64,000 nt of DNA from Haloimpatiens lingqiaonensis. Its GTDB lineage: Bacteria > Bacillota > Clostridia > Clostridiales > Clostridiaceae. The stretch's first letter is position 1; each line of letters opens with the position of its first letter. Positions 18,535 to 27,610 of this stretch are shown here, piece after piece. The stretch is from the NCBI RefSeq assembly GCF_044502415.1, contig NZ_CP172402.1, one strand, 5' to 3'. A program made the translations under genes and the position numbers. The notes under the pieces are model-generated. The model was not told where the DNA came from, did no database searches, and saw nothing but the letters and a program-made list of their open reading frames with translations.

Positions 18535-21051
18535 TTATTCTACTCCTCTTATGGAATCCACTATACTATCAGAATATACTTTTCTTGAAGCATTTATGGC
18601 TGCAAGAAGGCATATAACTAACACTGCAAGAGATGTACATAATACATTCCATATAGATATTGTCCATTCCATACCTGCCATTAATGTCCTTCTAGTTGCC
18701 ATATAAAATAAATAAGTGAATAGAATTCCTAAAGATACTCCCCAAATGATTGAATATATGCCATAAAGCAGACCCTCATTTCGTATCATAGAGTTCACTT
18801 CATCCTTTGCCATACCTATAGCTCTTAACATGCCAAATTCTTTTTTTCTAAGCATAACATTCATACTCATTATATTAAATATATTTACAATACTTACAAG
18901 TGCTACAGTAAATATAATTGAATATAATATTACAGCAGTTTTAATACGGGATTTTTTTATTTTTTCAAGTTCTTCTTTATAAGAAGTTAAAGTTACTCCT
19001 CTTGAATTCTTTACTATACCCTTTAACTTATTTTCCACATAATCATAATCTCCATGTTTAGCTAAATTTATCCTTACTCTTTGGTAGCCGGAAATTTTAA
19101 AATATTTTTTAAGTAATTCATTGTCCATAATTATAATATTAGTTAAAGAAGCATCTTGTGGCTTCATAACATGATCTTTCAGTATGCTTCCAATTATAAA
19201 TTGTTCCACATTTCTGTACAAAAACTTTCTATTCTCATACACATCTATATCCATTTCTATTGAATCTTTCACTTTTAAATTAGTAACATGATTATTATTT
19301 AAATTTTGCGCTAATAGAACCATAGGTTTTTCTTTAGAATTATCAAAATTTATATTTCCTTCTTTAAGATTATTTCTAAATTGTTCTAAAAACTTCTTAT
19401 CATACCCTCGTATTTCACAATTAAACTTATAAATATTCTTCTTTAATGCCTCACTTATCTCTGGCTGCAACCTACTCTGCCGTTGTAATAGTTTCATCCC
19501 CTCATCAGTAACTTTATCTGGTTGTACTTTAATGAAATTACTGGTTTCTTTAGACTTTATTACGCTTTTTACTCCTTTTAATTCTTCAATATCACTTATA
19601 TATTTCTCTTCTAATGAAGCTTCTCCAGCCAAGTCGTTACAAGCTATAACAAAATCTCCACCCATCTGTTTTTTTAAAGTATTTGCTGGATCTGAACAAT
19701 TTATTATATAATTTACTACTATAAAAAGTATTATACTTATGCTCAAAGAAACCACAGTAGATATGAACTTTTTTCTGTTTCTATTTATATTAACTTTAGA
19801 CATATTCCTTGTGAACTTGCTTTTTTCTTTAAGAATAGAAATTTTTTCCTTAAGCCTATTACCTTTAAGCTTAAAATTTCCACTAGAGTTTACAGCTTCT
19901 ATAGGAGATACCTTAGAGGCTTTCTTAGCTGAAAAATATGTTCCTAAAAATATTGATATAAACCCAAAAATAAAAGATAAAATAATTGTCTCATTAGGTA
20001 TTCTAAATAGGTGTTTAAAATAATTGTAACCAGAAAATAAAGTCATAACTCCTTTAGACGCAACATTACCTATAAAAATACTTAAGGGTATAAATATTAA
20101 TCCTAATAAAACCCCTTCACCAATAACTAATCTTATTATGTGAGAACTAGAAGCACCTATAGCCCTTAACATTCCAAATTCCTTAATCCTCTGAATAACA
20201 GAAGTATTAAATATATTACAAATTAATACACTAGATATGATAGATACTATTATATATAAAGCTACACCGATAAATTTCAATGAATTAATTCTATTAATTA
20301 ATGTCTTCTTAACAATATTCATTCTAACTGTAGCTTTATCGAAATTTACTTGAGAAGATATCTTATAAAACCCCTCTTGCGTCTCTATACCTTCTTTAAA
20401 TCCCACATAAGTAGTATAACTTTTAAATTTATCTGGAACTTTATCCATGGCAAACTCTTTACAAACATACGCTTTGGCGATATTCTTTGCTACATTATAA
20501 TTAAATGTATGATCAAAAATTCCAACTAATACAAATTCATTATTTAACTTCAAATCATATTTCCCATTTACTAGTATTGAACTTAAATTTACCTTATCAC
20601 CTATTTTAAGATTAGGTTTAATTTTCTTAACTACCCAATTTTCTAAAGCTATTTCATTGGGTTTTTCTGGATAACGTCCTTTTAATAATTTAAAATTAAA
20701 TAAATCTATAGCTTTTTTATCATAACCATTAATATCAATAGAATACTGTGAATCTTTTATTTTACTGTTTCCCATAGAAATAAATGTGGTTTCATTTTCA
20801 ATAATATCATTATTGCCTTTGATTAATTTTTCCGTTTCTTTTCTGTACTCATTTCTATAATACATAATTACATCATATGAGCCCCCCATATCATCAATTA
20901 GGCGAGCCTTTTCATTGTCTCTTAAAGCATATAGCATAACACTCAAAGAAGTTATTAATGTAATAGATAATACTATACTTATTGCCACAAAAAAATTTCT
21001 TTTCTTATTTTTAATTAAATATTTCGGTATTAGCCCCCAAAAGCTTTTCAT
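18535..21051 (-). CDS. FtsX/MacB-type ABC permease 3
   Basis: An 838-residue paralogue of permease 1. Long stretches are the same, including DSQYSIDINGYDKKAIDLFN in the first ectodomain and nearly all of the last ~180 residues with the SIVDSIRGVE end. Differences are concentrated in the second ectodomain. The start is MKSFWGLIPKYLIKNKKRN at 21051. Because permease 2 lies between the two close copies, the array probably grew by duplication of a larger unit or has been homogenised by gene conversion. FtsX cores are KEFGMLRAIGASSSHIIRL and KEFGMLRAIGMAKDEVNSM. Confidence 0.85.
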   Translation of the reverse strand: MKSFWGLIPKYLIKNKKRNFFVAISIVLSITLITSLSVMLYALRDNEKARLIDDMGGSYDVIMYYRNEYRKETEKLIKGNNDIIENETTFISMGNSKIKDSQYSIDINGYDKKAIDLFNFKLLKGRYPEKPNEIALENWVVKKIKPNLKIGDKVNLSSILVNGKYDLKLNNEFVLVGIFDHTFNYNVAKNIAKAYVCKEFAMDKVPDKFKSYTTYVGFKEGIETQEGFYKISSQVNFDKATVRMNIVKKTLINRINSLKFIGVALYIIVSIISSVLICNIFNTSVIQRIKEFGMLRAIGASSSHIIRLVIGEGVLLGLIFIPLSIFIGNVASKGVMTLFSGYNYFKHLFRIPNETIILSFIFGFISIFLGTYFSAKKASKVSPIEAVNSSGNFKLKGNRLKEKISILKEKSKFTRNMSKVNINRNRKKFISTVVSLSISIILFIVVNYIINCSDPANTLKKQMGGDFVIACNDLAGEASLEEKYISDIEELKGVKSVIKSKETSNFIKVQPDKVTDEGMKLLQRQSRLQPEISEALKKNIYKFNCEIRGYDKKFLEQFRNNLKEGNINFDNSKEKPMVLLAQNLNNNHVTNLKVKDSIEMDIDVYENRKFLYRNVEQFIIGSILKDHVMKPQDASLTNIIIMDNELLKKYFKISGYQRVRINLAKHGDYDYVENKLKGIVKNSRGVTLTSYKEELEKIKKSRIKTAVILYSIIFTVALVSIVNIFNIMSMNVMLRKKEFGMLRAIGMAKDEVNSMIRNEGLLYGIYSIIWGVSLGILFTYLFYMATRRTLMAGMEWTISIWNVLCTSLAVLVICLLAAINASRKVYSDSIVDSIRGVE

Positions 21052-21083
21052 ATTGCCCCCTTCTTTCTTGAAATCTTTTATAT

Positions 21084-21112
21084 ATTTTACCATTTAAGTA
21101 AAATAAATTCAA
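21084..21112 (-). promoter_or_regulatory. Promoter of leader cassette 4
   Basis: Minus strand -35 TTGAAT (21107-21112), 17-base spacer, -10 TAAAAT (21084-21089), upstream of permease 3. Confidence 0.6.
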
Positions 21113-21163
21113 AATATTAACTGTATTTAAATGATATATAAATATTAAATACACCTAAAAAAA

Positions 21164-21194
21164 GAAGTGCAAAAGCAATAAACCTTCACACTTC
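21164..21194 (-). terminator. Terminator of leader cassette 4
   Basis: Minus strand GAAGTGTGAAGG pairs with CTTTTGCACTTC and is followed by T6. It is shorter than but homologous to the other cassette hairpins. Confidence 0.7.
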
Positions 21195-21200
21195 CATCAA

Positions 21201-23699
21201 TTATTCTACAGTTCTTATAGAATCTATTATGCTCCCTTTCACAATCTGCCTTGAAGGAAATATAGATGATAATACACATACCCCAATAGTAGCTATTGAA
21301 AGTAATATTAATAGAATAGATGAAAAGCCCCATTTAAGTGCGTTATATCCTATTAATTTATTAACTAAAAATGTTGCTGCGGCAGAAAATATTAATCCTA
21401 TAGTTACACCTAAAATTACCGAAGCTATACCATAAAAAACTCCTTCATCTATAACCATTCTTCTTATTTGATTATTCTCCATACCAATAGCTCTAAACAT
21501 ACCAAATTCACTTTTTCTCATAAATATATTTGTATTCATAACACTAATTACATTCACTATACTTACTAAAGATGCAATCAATACAAAACTATATGCAACT
21601 AAATATATCTCCATTTTTGATTTTTTTGCTTTAGATAACTCTTGTTTAAAAGACTTTACTTGAACTTTAGGATAATGTTTTGTAAAGCTATTAAGCTTTT
21701 CGTTTACCTGCTCATAATATCTTGAGCTTGTAATAGATACTTGAATATTTTGATAAGCATTGATTTTAAGATATTTTTCTATAGCATCATTACTCATAAT
21801 AATTTTATGTCCTATATCCTCACTATATTCTTTATCTAAAACTCCTGCTATAGTAACCTTTTGTATTCTATCTTCTATATATTCTCCTTTATTACTGTAC
21901 CTAGAGATAATTATATTTATTTTATCTCCTGGCTTAAAGTTTGTATATTCTCTCTCTGGCAAAACTACTAATGGTTCTCTATCCATATTATCTAAACTTA
22001 TTTTTTTTCCTTTAACATGGGATAATATTTCTTTCAAATGTATACGATCATATCCGGTTAATTTTTCTCCTATAAAATAATATTCTCCTTTTTTAAAACT
22101 CTTTTCTGTATATTTATTTCCTTTACTTAGATTTTCTAAATATTTAATCCCTTTATCAGTTATATTTTCTTTTTTAACTTCCATAGTAACATCTTCTATT
22201 TCTTTAATTGCATTTACACTTTTTATACCCTTTAAATTTTCAATATCTTTTATATGATTTTTTTCTAAAGAGTCATTATAATTTCTAGATGTATTCACTA
22301 TAGAAAAATCCCCACCTAGATTTCTTTTTATCTCATTTACAGGATTATATATTCCAGTAAAATAATTTACTAATATAATTAAAGTTAAACTCATACCTAT
22401 TGATATTATTGTAGTTACAAATTTCTTTTTATTTCTCTTTAGGTTTGTATATGCCAATTTACCTGTAAATCCTAGTTTATTATATACTCTACTATTTTTA
22501 TTATTTTTTATAGTTGCACCGTTCAACTTAAGATTACTATTTGAATTTATAGCAACCATCGGTGATATTTTAGAAGCTTGTCTTGCTGGGAAATAAGAAC
22601 CTACTAATATAGAAATAAAACCCACAATTAAACAACATATAACATCCTGTTTATATACTTCTATAGTCATAAGTCCATATCCTGATATTATATTGACAAG
22701 AATTGATGTTACTATATATCCAGTTGCAATACCTATAGGTATAAATATAATTCCTAAAACAATACCTTCGCCTAATATTAAAGTTATTATTTGATTAGGT
22801 TCTGCCCCTATAGCCCTAAGCACTCCAAAGTCTTTTATCCTCTCTATTATAGAAATATTAAATAAATTATATATTAATACGCTTGCCATAATTATGATAA
22901 TTATATATAAAGCTATATTTATTGTTTTTATGAACTTCATAAAAGATAAAAAGCTTTTTTTATCATAATTTAATAACATACTCTCGTTATAGGAATCATT
23001 TTTAAAACTTAAAGAATTAAATCCATTTTCCATATCTATACCTGACTTAAAAATTAAATATTCTTTATAGTTTTTTGCTATATCAGGCAGCGATTTTTCT
23101 ACATATTCCCTAGTAACGTAGGCCTGTGCACTTTTTTCAACATTAAAGTCAAATATGTAACTAAAGGTACCTACTAATATAAATTCATTGTCCCTTTCAA
23201 AAGCCTGATTTTTCATGGCAGTTCTGTAATCTAACTTAGAAGGTATTTTTATTTTGTCTCCTATTTTTGTATTAGAAGGTAACTTATTAACCACCCACTG
23301 TTCTAGAGCAATTTCATTTTCTTTCTGAGGATATCTTCCTTCTATTAACTTAAAATTTAATATATCCCTTGACATTTTATCATATCCAGTAATATTCATT
23401 TGATATGAAGAACCCGGTATTTCAGCTTTCCCTAGTTCTAAAGATATAGTGTACTTGTCTATATTTTCATTTTTATTTATATCCTTTAACTTTTTAAAAT
23501 TAGGTGATGATATAGTTACATCTTGTATTCCACCTATGGAATTTTTCACATACTGCCATTGGGCTTTTTCAATTTTTCTAGTAATAATCCCTATGGATGT
23601 AATTAAAATTGTAGATACTATGAGCCCTATAGCTATAAACCATACTCTTTTTTTACTTTTAAACATGTATTTAGGTATTAAAGAAAAAAAGCTTTTCAT
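21201..23699 (-). CDS. FtsX/MacB-type ABC permease 4
   Basis: An 832-residue, more diverged member of the array. The N-terminus is MKSFFSLIPKYMFKSKKRV, the FtsX cores are KDFGVLRAIGAEPNQIITL and SEFGMFRAIGMENNQIRRM, and the C-terminus is SIIDSIRTVE. That end is very like the scar left after the ATPase gene at 30342, so this branch may be the true partner of that ATPase. The start is the ATG at 23699 after AAGGTG, a weaker ribosome site than in the other copies. The upstream region (23739-24000) lacks the repeated leader cassette, so its transcription is probably controlled differently. Confidence 0.85.
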   Translation of the reverse strand: MKSFFSLIPKYMFKSKKRVWFIAIGLIVSTILITSIGIITRKIEKAQWQYVKNSIGGIQDVTISSPNFKKLKDINKNENIDKYTISLELGKAEIPGSSYQMNITGYDKMSRDILNFKLIEGRYPQKENEIALEQWVVNKLPSNTKIGDKIKIPSKLDYRTAMKNQAFERDNEFILVGTFSYIFDFNVEKSAQAYVTREYVEKSLPDIAKNYKEYLIFKSGIDMENGFNSLSFKNDSYNESMLLNYDKKSFLSFMKFIKTINIALYIIIIIMASVLIYNLFNISIIERIKDFGVLRAIGAEPNQIITLILGEGIVLGIIFIPIGIATGYIVTSILVNIISGYGLMTIEVYKQDVICCLIVGFISILVGSYFPARQASKISPMVAINSNSNLKLNGATIKNNKNSRVYNKLGFTGKLAYTNLKRNKKKFVTTIISIGMSLTLIILVNYFTGIYNPVNEIKRNLGGDFSIVNTSRNYNDSLEKNHIKDIENLKGIKSVNAIKEIEDVTMEVKKENITDKGIKYLENLSKGNKYTEKSFKKGEYYFIGEKLTGYDRIHLKEILSHVKGKKISLDNMDREPLVVLPEREYTNFKPGDKINIIISRYSNKGEYIEDRIQKVTIAGVLDKEYSEDIGHKIIMSNDAIEKYLKINAYQNIQVSITSSRYYEQVNEKLNSFTKHYPKVQVKSFKQELSKAKKSKMEIYLVAYSFVLIASLVSIVNVISVMNTNIFMRKSEFGMFRAIGMENNQIRRMVIDEGVFYGIASVILGVTIGLIFSAAATFLVNKLIGYNALKWGFSSILLILLSIATIGVCVLSSIFPSRQIVKGSIIDSIRTVE

Positions 23700-23980
23700 T
23701 CTTGCACCTTGTATAATGAACATGTAGTAAAAATTCATTATACTTTTCCTTTCTTAAAGATTTTTACTATAATTATTATAAAACGCTATGGTTTAGTGTC
23801 TTTACCTATAGCTAGACTATTTTATTTGAAGCTCTAACCACTGTCTTATGCTTATTTGTTTAATTAGTTAGATAACTCATTAGTTTTTATATAGAACAAA
23901 AATACATTTATCATGACATTTATGGAGTATAGCGGATTAATACTATAAAGACCCTAATTACTGCTTCGAGAACTATTTCT

Positions 23981-24136
23981 ATGAGAGATTATATTTTTAC
24001 TATATGTCTCACTAAGAAACAAGCAGAAGGTAAATACTTTTACGTTGCTATGAGCCATGTTGCTAAAAAACTACTATTTTGGGAAAGCACTTTTTCATTG
24101 TTGTATATATATCATAAAAATCTATGCAATAATTAA
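23981..24136 (+). pseudogene. Remnant of an IS110-family transposase C-terminus
   Basis: A 51-codon frame in the gap between permease 4 and the peptide cluster. It contains QAEGKYFYVAMSHVAKKLL, which resembles the EGK-x-YYVALxAVARKLL block near the C-terminus of IS110/IS1111 transposases. The rest of the transposase is absent and the frame has no clear ribosome site. The remainder of 23739-24226 holds only AT-rich sequence. Confidence 0.45.
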
Positions 24137-24158
24137 AAATAACATTGCATAGATTTTA
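24117..24158. terminator. Bidirectional terminator after the Cys-rich peptide gene
   Basis: AAAATCTATGCAAT (24117-24130) pairs with ATTGCATAGATTTT (24144-24157), with A and T runs on the outer sides. It lies 70 bases beyond the stop of the peptide gene and would end that transcript. Confidence 0.8.
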
Positions 24159-24226
24159 TTTTAATATCAGCAATCACATCATTACATACTGTACTAGATG
24201 AATTAGTCCATCTAGTATATCAAAAT

Positions 24227-24412
24227 CTATTTTCCAAATATTCTAAAAGCTCCTCCTGTACATCCACCTCTACATGAACTTACACAACTTACTGCACACT
24301 CGGCACTGCAACCATTATTACAAGTGGTTGCACAATACGCCATACAATCATGATAATAACCTTTTACATCATTATTTTTTATTTTTATTTTTTTTGAAAT
24401 TAAGTTTTTCAC
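24227..24412 (-). CDS. Cys-rich RiPP precursor with eight CXXX repeats (Clo7bot-like)
   Basis: A 61-residue peptide with a lysine-rich leader of about 22 residues and a core in which eight cysteines recur at exactly four-residue spacing: C-MAY-C-ATT-C-NNG-C-SAE-C-AVS-C-VSS-C-RGG-C. A short follower (TGGAFRIFGK) closes it. The radical SAM maturase, small partner, subtilase and ABC exporter are encoded directly upstream, so it is almost certainly the substrate of that cluster. It resembles the Clo7bot/CXXX-repeat Cys-rich peptides known from Clostridium. The GTG at 24412 sits seven bases from GAGGG and is preferred over the TTG before it. A TATAAT at 24454-24459 (minus strand) could give it its own promoter. 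Confidence 0.85.
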   Translation of the reverse strand: MKNLISKKIKIKNNDVKGYYHDCMAYCATTCNNGCSAECAVSCVSSCRGGCTGGAFRIFGK

Positions 24413-24490
24413 CAAAATACCCTCTTTCTATATTATTTATTTTACTTGCTGATATTATAACCTTATATAGAAATGTTTTATTAATAATAA

Positions 24491-24784
24491 TTACATCATA
24501 TGCAAAACTACATTATTCGTTTTAAACTCTATAACCCAATAACCAGCATCATCTTTTTTCCACTTATATTTGCACGACTTTTCTTGCCACCACTTTTTAA
24601 TTCCTTTTTGAGTTTTAATTTCCTGTGCACATACCTTTCTTAATAACAAAACCCTTGTCCCTTCATCTATATCTAAATCATCCTTGCACAACTTTAATTC
24701 TCTTAAACTATCCAATCTCTCATTTAATATTAGTATTTCTTTTTTCTCAGATTCTGTTACTTGTCCTACTACTTGAGATTTCAT
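24491..24784 (-). CDS. Small CXXX-repeat peptide modification system protein
   Basis: A 97-residue soluble protein (MKSQVVGQVTESEKKEILIL...). The middle is helical (NERLDSLRELKLCKDD), and the C-terminus has WWQEKSCKYKWKKDDAGYW. It lies between the radical SAM maturase and the precursor gene on the same strand. Size, position and content fit the short partner protein annotated in CXXX-repeat peptide systems; it may bind or present the precursor, but that is inference. AGAGGGAT places the start at 24784. An ATG at 24805 overlaps the maturase stop and is less likely. Confidence 0.65.
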   Translation of the reverse strand: MKSQVVGQVTESEKKEILILNERLDSLRELKLCKDDLDIDEGTRVLLLRKVCAQEIKTQKGIKKWWQEKSCKYKWKKDDAGYWVIEFKTNNVVLHMM

Positions 24785-24804
24785 TTTATCCCTCTTTTCT
24801 TCCA

Positions 24805-26934
24805 TTAATTTTCATATAATATTTTATCTAAAGGATCTACATATTCTAACTTTTCTATAATGCTTCCAGCGTTTATTAATCTTCTTTTTACTAATTTACT
24901 TTGTAACTTTCTAGTAGCTTCTCTTTCATAATGACTTATGTTACATTGTATTTTGGGTGAAACATTATACTCTTCAGTTAATTTTTTATTTAAATATCTA
25001 CAAGCCTTACATTGATAAGCATCACACTTCCTACAAATTGGTGCGTTTTCTATTGATAGTAAGCATTCATCCTTATTTAAAATTCCTTCTTCTAAACTTC
25101 CTATAGAATCTTCTACGTCATCATAATAAAATGCTGGACATATATAGAACTTACCATTTGGTGCTAATGTTATGGTTTTAGTTCCTGCTGTACATTCATT
25201 ATGAGAATTAAAATTAATTCTATCTGTGATAACATTTACCTCCAAAGGTTGATTATCCACATACGTTTTTTGAATAACTTCTACAAGGCTATTTAGCTCC
25301 TCCTTATACAATTCAATATGTTTTCGGTTCCAACTATCTATATCTTCCAAAACCAAATTTATTCTTATATAGTCTTTTGGCAAATTCTTTATATATGTTG
25401 TTATATTTTGTATATTATCTTTGTTTATAAGTAAAATGCATGTGTCTGAATTCTTGTTTATTTTAGAAACATCATTATCATAAATTACTATGGACTTTTT
25501 ATTTGCTTCTTTAGAATTTGAATCTACCAAAGACATATAAAAACCTTTGTTTTTTATGGGTGTTTCACCTTTTTCCCCCATAAAAACTATTTCAAAATCA
25601 TTTTCACTGGCAAATTCCATTGCTCTATCAATTAATTCCATGCTCATTTTATTTTTAGTACCTTTTTTATTTCTATATGAGCAGTGTGGAGTTATATCAT
25701 CTTGGAGCATTACTAGCATATATTTTTTGTCTTCAACATTTTCGTATTCTCTTCTTAGGGATGGATTTCCAGTAAGCTTTTCGTATTTTGCCCAAAATCT
25801 TTTATTTGCCCTAACTGTAGCCTTATGAAGCTTACATATATGTGTACTCCTTTTATAAATAGAACCTGAATCATCATAATTGAATCCCGTACACCATGCA
25901 CATCCTGTAGCTACTTCACAGTTAATACATTCCTCTTTACTTTGATCTTGCAATGTCAGTGCATCAAATGTCCTCAATTTATCCTTGTTTATGCCTTTTT
26001 CTACATTTCCAATACACCTTCCGTTTCTTTTCTCCAAAGCAAAGTCTACAAATCTTATGCATGGAAAGAAATTTCCGTCACAATCTATGGCTAACATTTT
26101 ACCTGCACCGCAAAAGTTTCTTTCCAACGATTCCTTTCTTAAAGGATTACCTATGGATGGATCAAAAAATCTAACATAGTATTCATTCCATAATTTATTT
26201 TCTAATATATAGTCCCCAAGTTCATCTAATTGCTTTTCTAGTATTTTATCATCCCCCTCTTGCCATACATCTTCAAATATAACATTAGCAGCAACTTCCT
26301 TTATGCCATTGTTCCACAAACTTATAATACTATCCTTAAGATATGGTAAATCATTATGTGAAAATGTAGCTTTTGTACTTTCATTAGGAAACTGCTTTAA
26401 CCATAAAGGAACATTTTTCATTACATCATCATATGAACCTTTTCCACTGGGATATACCCTCTGCAAATCATGTTTTGTTTTATTTCCATCTATACTAATC
26501 CCTATGGATAAATGAGATTTATTCTTCTTTATAAAACTTTGTACTTTTTCCGTGTGGTATAAAAGTCCATTTGTAGAAAAGCTAAATCTATATGAATCAA
26601 ACCAAGGGTGATCTAACATAAACATTTTCATTTTTATGTAATCACATACTTTATCTATTAAATCAATTTCTAAAAAAGGTTCTCCTCCTATAAAGTCCCA
26701 AACCACAGACCCCTCGCTAAATTCCTCTCTATTAGAAAGTATATAATCTATACATTTTTTAGCTGTTTCGAAAGTCATCTTTTTTCTATGATTTTTTCCT
26801 GTCATATAACAATACTTGCAAGCTAAATTGCAATCTTCTGTTACACATAAAGTAATATTTTTAACCTTCTTATCTTCATTATTTCCCTCCCAACTCTCAA
26901 GAAGCTGACCCATTTTAATGTCTTTATTATCCAT
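24805..26934 (-). CDS. ccpM: Cys-rich peptide radical SAM maturase (CcpM-like), double SPASM-type
   Basis: A 709-residue enzyme. The radical SAM cluster motif CNLACKYCYM is at about residue 37. A first SPASM-like region carries CGAGKMLAIDCDGNFFPC and CINCEVATGCAWC around residues 280-350. After a ~200-residue linker a second, similar Cys block appears near the C-terminus (ECTAGTKTITLAPNGKFYIC, then CRKCDAYQCKAC). The auxiliary iron-sulphur clusters held by such Cys sets are used for thioether or related cross-links in RiPPs. The likely substrate is the CXXX peptide at 24227. The gene follows the subtilase by 25 bases, starts at ATG 26934 and is intact. The symbol is by family resemblance. Confidence 0.85.
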   Translation of the reverse strand: MDNKDIKMGQLLESWEGNNEDKKVKNITLCVTEDCNLACKYCYMTGKNHRKKMTFETAKKCIDYILSNREEFSEGSVVWDFIGGEPFLEIDLIDKVCDYIKMKMFMLDHPWFDSYRFSFSTNGLLYHTEKVQSFIKKNKSHLSIGISIDGNKTKHDLQRVYPSGKGSYDDVMKNVPLWLKQFPNESTKATFSHNDLPYLKDSIISLWNNGIKEVAANVIFEDVWQEGDDKILEKQLDELGDYILENKLWNEYYVRFFDPSIGNPLRKESLERNFCGAGKMLAIDCDGNFFPCIRFVDFALEKRNGRCIGNVEKGINKDKLRTFDALTLQDQSKEECINCEVATGCAWCTGFNYDDSGSIYKRSTHICKLHKATVRANKRFWAKYEKLTGNPSLRREYENVEDKKYMLVMLQDDITPHCSYRNKKGTKNKMSMELIDRAMEFASENDFEIVFMGEKGETPIKNKGFYMSLVDSNSKEANKKSIVIYDNDVSKINKNSDTCILLINKDNIQNITTYIKNLPKDYIRINLVLEDIDSWNRKHIELYKEELNSLVEVIQKTYVDNQPLEVNVITDRINFNSHNECTAGTKTITLAPNGKFYICPAFYYDDVEDSIGSLEEGILNKDECLLSIENAPICRKCDAYQCKACRYLNKKLTEEYNVSPKIQCNISHYEREATRKLQSKLVKRRLINAGSIIEKLEYVDPLDKILYEN

Positions 26935-26959
26935 ATACTCACGCCCCCACTAAAATTTA

Positions 26960-27610
26960 TTAAAATATTATATTTTTATTACCATTTTTAACATACTTAC
27001 AAAAATAACCTGTTATATATGCAGCAGCTATACTTGTACCCCTAATTTTCTCTTGATTTTTTTTATAACACAATTCCTTTGGCAACTTGTATGGTGCATA
27101 ATAAAAACCATCTTCATATATATGCCAATTTAGATCCTCTACTTCTTTACCCCTAACCCCTATGACACCCTTTAAATAAGCTGGATAAGATTTTAATCCA
27201 TAATTATTAGCTGCTGAAATTACAATGATATTGTTTTTTCGCAATTTTCTTACTATTCTTTTTAAAGGAAACCAATATTTAAACTTAGTAGTTCCTAAAC
27301 TTAAATGTATAATATCAGGATTATATTTTGTAGATTCTTCTAAAGCTTTTAAAAGCACCCTCCCATCAGTTGTAAGATTTTTATCTAGTATATTTATATC
27401 TATCAATTCTACATTGTCATATATATATTTAATACAACTTGCTACTAAAGTGCCATGATCATTGTTAGCCACAGATTCTTCAGTTTTTTCTATATACCCT
27501 TTAGAATTTATTTTTATAGATATAGCTTCAATTACATTATCTTTTAAATTGTTTTTACTCCTATCTATACCACTATCAATAATCACAACTCTAACTTTAT
27601 TATTTATCAT
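26960..27610 (-). CDS. Minimal S8 (subtilisin-like) serine peptidase of the peptide cluster
   Basis: A 216-residue subtilase without signal peptide or prodomain. All catalytic parts are present: Asp in VVIIDSGID (residue 12), His in NNDHGTLVASC, the oxyanion Asn in ISAANNYG and Ser in IRGTSIAAAYITG. At little over 200 residues it is shorter than normal subtilases (about 270 or more). The start overlaps the exporter stop by 11 bases, indicating translational coupling. It probably acts in the cytoplasm, removing the leader or follower of the modified peptide, but that is inferred from context. Confidence 0.85.
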   Translation of the reverse strand: MINNKVRVVIIDSGIDRSKNNLKDNVIEAISIKINSKGYIEKTEESVANNDHGTLVASCIKYIYDNVELIDINILDKNLTTDGRVLLKALEESTKYNPDIIHLSLGTTKFKYWFPLKRIVRKLRKNNIIVISAANNYGLKSYPAYLKGVIGVRGKEVEDLNWHIYEDGFYYAPYKLPKELCYKKNQEKIRGTSIAAAYITGYFCKYVKNGNKNIIF

